64,000 bases of DNA from Microbulbifer agarilyticus (GTDB lineage: Bacteria > Pseudomonadota > Gammaproteobacteria > Pseudomonadales > Cellvibrionaceae), in assembly GCF_001999945.1 (NCBI RefSeq), contig NZ_CP019650.1, positions 2,108,001 through 2,172,000 on the forward strand, given 5' to 3'. The notes beneath the pieces were generated by a model, which saw only the letters and a list, made by a program, of their open reading frames with translations, ran no database searches and had not been told where the DNA came from. Every line of letters begins with the position of its first letter. The first letter of the stretch is position 1. The position numbers and the translations under genes were made by a program. Of the stretch, positions 60,249-64,000 are shown one piece after another.

Positions 60249-61256
60249 TTAGCGCAACTTACCCAGCAGCCCCGCGAGCTCTGCGGGCAGTGGCGCTTCC
60301 ACACTCACGCGAGTGCCATCGGGCAAGGTACAGCCGACTCGGGCAGAGTGCAGGAAGAGTCGTTTGAGACCCAACTGCCGGAAATGCGCGTTAGCCTCGT
60401 CGGGCGTATATTTCGCATCCCCCGCCAATGGGCAGCCAACAAATTGCGCATGCACGCGGATCTGATGGGTACGCCCTGTTACAGGCTCCGCACGCAACAG
60501 AGTCGCGCCATCGAGCCGCTCCTCAACCTGAAAGCGTGTGGTCGAAGCTTTACCCTCACCATCCACGACAACCATGCGCTCGCCACTCTTCAGGGTATTT
60601 TTACGCAGCGGGGCTTCTACCAGCTTTTGCGAGCGCGGCCACTTGCCCACACCGAGTGCCAGGTAGGACTTATCCATCTTCCCTGCGCGCAATTCACTCT
60701 GCACGTGTAACAAAACCGACCGCTTCCGCGCCACAAGAATGGCGCCACTGGTATCGCGATCCAGCCGATGCACCAACTCCATAAACGGGCTTTCGGGATA
60801 CATCTGGCGCAACGCCTCGATCAAGCCAAGCCGTACACCGCTACCACCGTGGACCGCCAGTCCCGCTGGCTTATTCACCACCAGCAGACCACCCTTATCG
60901 TAAAGAATGGCCGCCTCAAGTGTGCGCCGCAGCTGATCACCTGCCACAGCGGGCGGCACCCCCTCAGAAACACGAATTGGGGGAACACGGACAAGATCCC
61001 CCGCCTTAAGGCGATATTCCGCCTTCACCCTCCCTTTATTTACACGCACCTCGCCTTTGCGCAGAATGCGGTAGATGCGCGAACGCGGCACGCCCTTCAG
61101 GCGCGCCTGCAAAAAGTTGTCCACGCGCTGACCTGCCAGCTCTTCCGGAACGGTAATAAACTGCACGCCAACACCGCCCTTGGGTGAATTGGCGTCAGAA
61201 CGGGATTCTTTGGCCTGAGCGGCCTTGTTTGGAGGGGTACTTCGCATGGGGCGCAT
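60249..61256 (-). CDS. rluC: 23S rRNA pseudouridine synthase RluC
   Basis: RluC makes pseudouridine at 23S positions 955, 2504 and 2580 in E. coli. The 335-residue protein (ATG at 61256 or 61247; the longer frame is unlikely) has an N-terminal S4 RNA-binding domain (QRVDNFLQARLKGVPRSRIYRILRKGEVRVNKGRV) and the RluA-type catalytic domain with the Asp motif LVHRLDRDTSGAILVA, plus RTHQIRVHAQFVGCPLAGD. RluC and RluD differ subtly, and the position next to rne favours RluC. It is divergent from rne. Confidence 0.93.
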   Translation of the reverse strand: MRPMRSTPPNKAAQAKESRSDANSPKGGVGVQFITVPEELAGQRVDNFLQARLKGVPRSRIYRILRKGEVRVNKGRVKAEYRLKAGDLVRVPPIRVSEGVPPAVAGDQLRRTLEAAILYDKGGLLVVNKPAGLAVHGGSGVRLGLIEALRQMYPESPFMELVHRLDRDTSGAILVARKRSVLLHVQSELRAGKMDKSYLALGVGKWPRSQKLVEAPLRKNTLKSGERMVVVDGEGKASTTRFQVEERLDGATLLRAEPVTGRTHQIRVHAQFVGCPLAGDAKYTPDEANAHFRQLGLKRLFLHSARVGCTLPDGTRVSVEAPLPAELAGLLGKLR

Positions 61257-61291
61257 GATAACGGCATGCACAACCCATTTGAAGCACACAA

Positions 61292-61320
61292 TTGATGCCT
61301 ATGATAGGCCATGTTATATT
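61292..61320 (+). promoter_or_regulatory. Candidate promoter of rne
   Basis: TTGATG (61292-61297) and TATATT (61315-61320) are separated by 17 bases. The spacer starts with the perfect dyad CCTATGATAGG (61298-61308), a possible operator. Confidence 0.55.
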
Positions 61321-62018
61321 CGGCCCGCCTAAGTTGGGCTGGTTTTCGGCGGTGCACGGTTTTTCTGCTATATAAAAACCCAGGTGCCGTTCTCGAGAAA
61401 ATACCGCCAATCAGGCCGGTGCGCGGAAAACCGCGTTATCAACAAAACTTTGTCGGTGAGACCCTTCGAGAGCGCGTCGAAAGATGGTGCCAAGGAAGTA
61501 CAAAGGCAGCGAGGAGCTGCCACTTCCGAAGTTCTCGCCGACACCAACCCGAAGAAACGGGATTTTTGCGAAGGTAAGACGGGCTGACGCCCGCAGCGCT
61601 TGGAACAGACTCAACTCGTTACATATCGCTCTGAGAATGCGCGCCAGCGACCGAACTGGCCCCCGGCCCGTGCCTGAGATGGAAAGCCGTCCCTGCACCG
61701 CCGGCAAAAATTAGAGAACACAGGGCCCAGCCACGAGCCGGCCCCAGAGCGGAAAAGAATGTAACCCATGCCAGCCCCATATGGTTGGCAGCCAGGAACC
61801 GCCCAAAGAAACACACTGGGCCCGGACTGGCAGGACCTGAATACACCCGAACACGAAGGGGTATTCTGAGTTAAATCGGTATGTCCGCCGACCGCCGTGA
61901 CCGCAACTAATGGCACGTGCGCTTTGCGACATATACGAAAGCTGTACGCCCCCGCCCTACCCGGCGCTGGGCAAATACAGCCAAACTACCAACGCCTGCG
62001 AGCTTCAGCGGTGTTTTA

Positions 62019-62036
62019 CCTTTGCGTAACGCAAGG
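62019..62036 (+). promoter_or_regulatory. Hairpin covering the rne ribosome binding site
   Basis: CCTTTGCG and CGCAAGG pair around TAA with one bulged T. The AAGG of the second arm is the best Shine-Dalgarno match, 13 bases before the rne ATG at 62050. Confidence 0.55.
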
Positions 62037-62049
62037 AAAATACCAACGC

Positions 62050-64000
62050 ATGAAGAGAATGCTGATTAACGCGACCCAGCCGGAAGAGCTGCGCGTTGCC
62101 CTGGTTGATGGCCAATGGCTATACGACCTGGATATCGAAAATCGCACCCGCGAACAGAAAAAAGCCAATATCTACAAGGGTAAAATTACCCGTGTAGAGC
62201 CCTCCCTCGAAGCTGCATTTGTGGACTATGGTGCTGAGCGCCACGGCTTCCTGCCCTTGAAAGAAATTTCCCGCGAATACTTCATCAAACAGCCCAAAGA
62301 CATTGAGGGCCGCATCAAAATCAAGGATGTGGTCAAAGAGGGCATGGAAGTTATCGTTCAGGTCGACAAAGAAGAGCGCGGCAATAAAGGCGCAGCTCTG
62401 ACGACCTTTATGAGCCTGGCCGGTCGCTACCTGGTTCTGATGCCAAACAACCCGCGTGCAGGCGGTATTTCTCGCCGTATCGAAGGCGAAGAGCGCAGCG
62501 ATCTGCGCGATGCCCTGTCCAGCGTGGAAGTACCTTCCGGCATGGGCATCATCGTCCGCACCGCTGGTGTTGGCCGCAGCGGCGAAGAGCTGCAGTGGGA
62601 CCTCAATTACCTGTTGCAATTGTGGACCGCCATCAAGAAAGAAGCGGATGAGTCCAAGGCGCCCCACTTCCTGTTCCAGGAAAGCAACGTCATCATCCGT
62701 GCGATTCGCGACTACATGCGCGACGACATTGGCGAAGTGATCGTTGACGAGAACGGTGCTTACCAGCTTGCGGCCGAATTTGCTCGTCAGGTCATGCCGA
62801 ACTACGCCAACAAGGTGAAGCTCTACGATGACAGCATTCCGCTGTTCAATCGCTACCAGATCGAAAGCCAGATCGAGACCGCCTTTGAGCGCGAAGTGAA
62901 ACTGCCATCCGGCGGTTCCATTGTGATCGATGTAACCGAGGCTCTGATCTCTATCGATATCAACTCCTCCCGCGCCACCAAAGGCGGCGACATTGAGGAG
63001 ACTGCGCGCACCATCAACCTGGAAGCTGCAGACGAAATCGCTCGCCAGCTGCGCCTGCGTGATATGGGCGGCCTGGTAGTGATCGACTTTATCGACATGC
63101 AGAGCAAGTCGAGCCAGCGTGAAGTTGAAAAGCGCATGGAAAAAGCACTGGGTATGGACCGTGCGCGAGTACAGGTTGGTCGCATCTCTCGCTTCGGCCT
63201 ACTGGAAATGTCTCGTCAGCGCCTGCGCCCATCCCTGGGTGAAACCACGTTCCGAGTGTGCCCGCGCTGTAGCGGCACTGGTACCATTCGCGGCACCAAG
63301 TCACTCTCCCTGTCCATCTTGCGACTGGTCGAGGAAGAAGCGAAGAAAGAGCGTAGTGCTGAAATTCGTGCGATTGCGCCGGTTAACGTTGCCACCTACC
63401 TGCTGAACGAAAAGCGCGGAGCGATTTCCGACATCGAGTCTCGCAACGACACCCGTGTTGTAGTGGTTCCTAATGCTGATCTGGAAACCCCGCACTTCGA
63501 AGTGCAGCGCTTGCGTGATGACGACTCCACCACACTGGAAACCTCTTACAAGATTTCCGGTAGCATCGAGGAATCCCTCGACAAGGCGGATGAAGAACCG
63601 GCCCGTCCGGTAGCACAGCCAGCGGTGCAGCAGATTACCCATACTGCCCCGGCCCCAACACCACCTGCGAAGCCCAAGGCCAAAGCAAAACCCAAAGCGA
63701 AGTCTGAGGAAAAGCCGGGATTGTTCAGCCGCCTGATCAGCGCAATCGCTGGCCTGTTTGGCGGTGAAGACGAAGACAGCCGTAAGAAGCACAAGAAAGG
63801 CAAAGGCCGCGGCAAAAATTATCAGCAGCGCAATCGCAGCCAGCGCGGCGGACGCGGACGTGGTCGCGGAAATCGCGGCAGAGGTCGTGACGACCAGCGC
63901 AGCGAAGAGCGCAAAGAAGACACTCGTAGTAAACGCGGCGACAAACGCCGTGAAGACAGCGACGTCGCAGAAAGCGCGCGCGACAGCAAGCGTGAACAAG
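62050..64000 (+). CDS. rne: Ribonuclease E, N-terminal part (runs off the window)
   Basis: RNase E is the main endonuclease of mRNA decay and rRNA/tRNA processing. The first 650 codons are visible: S1 domain ([16 protein letters not shown]), the 5' sensor and DNase I-like domains, catalytic Asp303 in [15 protein letters not shown] and Asp346 in [12 protein letters not shown], and the Zn-link Cys404 and Cys407 in CPRCSGTG, all at the same numbers as in E. coli. After the catalytic half, a basic Lys/Ala/Pro linker leads to the amphipathic membrane-targeting segment [16 protein letters not shown] (about 556-572), then an Arg/Gly-rich region. The scaffold end is outside the window. RraA is encoded in the same window. 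Confidence 0.98.
   Translation, partial: MKRMLINATQPEELRVALVDGQWLYDLDIENRTREQKKANIYKGKITRVEPSLEAAFVDYGAERHGFLPLKEISREYFIKQPKDIEGRIKIKDVVKEGMEVIVQVDKEERGNKGAALTTFMSLAGRYLVLMPNNPRAGGISRRIEGEERSDLRDALSSVEVPSGMGIIVRTAGVGRSGEELQWDLNYLLQLWTAIKKEADESKAPHFLFQESNVIIRAIRDYMRDDIGEVIVDENGAYQLAAEFARQVMPNYANKVKLYDDSIPLFNRYQIESQIETAFEREVKLPSGGSIVIDVTEALISIDINSSRATKGGDIEETARTINLEAADEIARQLRLRDMGGLVVIDFIDMQSKSSQREVEKRMEKALGMDRARVQVGRISRFGLLEMSRQRLRPSLGETTFRVCPRCSGTGTIRGTKSLSLSILRLVEEEAKKERSAEIRAIAPVNVATYLLNEKRGAISDIESRNDTRVVVVPNADLETPHFEVQRLRDDDSTTLETSYKISGSIEESLDKADEEPARPVAQPAVQQITHTAPAPTPPAKPKAKAKPKAKSEEKPGLFSRLISAIAGLFGGEDEDSRKKHKKGKGRGKNYQQRNRSQRGGRGRGRGNRGRGRDDQRSEERKEDTRSKRGDKRREDSDVAESARDSKREQ

Larger units (their letters stand above)
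61257..62049 (+). other. rluC-rne intergenic region and long rne leader
   Basis: No gene is credible in these 793 bases. The candidate promoter (61292-61320) implies an rne leader of about 720 nt, twice the roughly 360-nt leader in E. coli, which mediates autoregulation by RNase E. It contains several small hairpins (for example CGGGC/GCCCG at 61580-61593) and one over the ribosome binding site. Confidence 0.65.

Noticed and set aside
61484..61714. Small open frames inside the rne leader
   Set aside because: They have no conserved motif and lie in a region best explained as the leader of rne.

Overview
The window is an ordinary-looking gammaproteobacterial chromosome segment with no phage, IS element, rRNA, tRNA or CRISPR array that I could recognise. 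Gene order and protein style (marine TonB receptor, PuuA/PuuB, RoxA, FadE, long Pta, the fabF-pabC-mltG-tmk-holB-pilZ-tatD and maf-yceD-rpmF-plsX-fabD-fabG-acpP blocks) fit an aerobic marine member of the Cellvibrionales, for example a Microbulbifer-like organism. This is an inference from gene content, not from a database search.

Layout. 1-4.8 kb: 3' end of mnmA, then hflD, purB, roxA, a GNAT acetyltransferase and a small conserved unknown. 4.8-8.4 kb (minus): fdhD and a YdeP-type molybdopterin oxidoreductase, plus a YbjQ-like protein. 8.5-21.7 kb: a two-carbon/fatty-acid block with malate synthase G, a LysR regulator divergent from isocitrate lyase, ackA-pta, an oversized CoA hydrolase/transferase and fadE. 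21.8-24.1 kb (minus): an EamA transporter, rraA and an L,D-transpeptidase. 24.4-28.0 kb: ppsA divergent from its regulator ppsR. 28.1-31.0 kb: pabB, a CGKC thioredoxin-like protein and cysB. 31.2-41.6 kb: 5'-nucleotidase, TetR, TonB receptor, puuB divergent from puuA, an alanine/glycine:cation symporter and a D-cysteine desulfhydrase/ACC deaminase-like enzyme; this looks like nitrogen/amine scavenging. 41.7-47.8 kb: a stand-alone yajC, a short AraC regulator, bcp, DUF2244, asnS, mdh and a dimeric dUTPase. 47.8-58.8 kb (minus): tatD, pilZ, holB, tmk, mltG, pabC, fabF, acpP, fabG, fabD, plsX, rpmF and yceD. 58.9-64 kb: maf, a HAD phosphatase, rluC and the start of rne, which has a very long leader.

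Together the genes cover growth on acetate and fatty acids (beta-oxidation by FadE, acetate activation by AckA-Pta, glyoxylate bypass by AceA/GlcB, gluconeogenesis by PpsA under PpsR, Mdh), use of amines, and core fatty-acid, envelope and RNA-processing functions. Both RNase E and its inhibitor RraA are encoded here.

I did not find a convincing undescribed system. The best leads are non-coding: a two-part hairpin between the L,D-transpeptidase gene and rraA, a perfect nested hairpin between acpP and fabF, the roughly 720-nt rne leader with a hairpin over its ribosome binding site, and operator-like repeats upstream of the puu genes, the TonB receptor and ppsR. Non-ATG starts are frequent (hflD, ppsA, mdh, fabF, plsX, pabC and the EamA gene).
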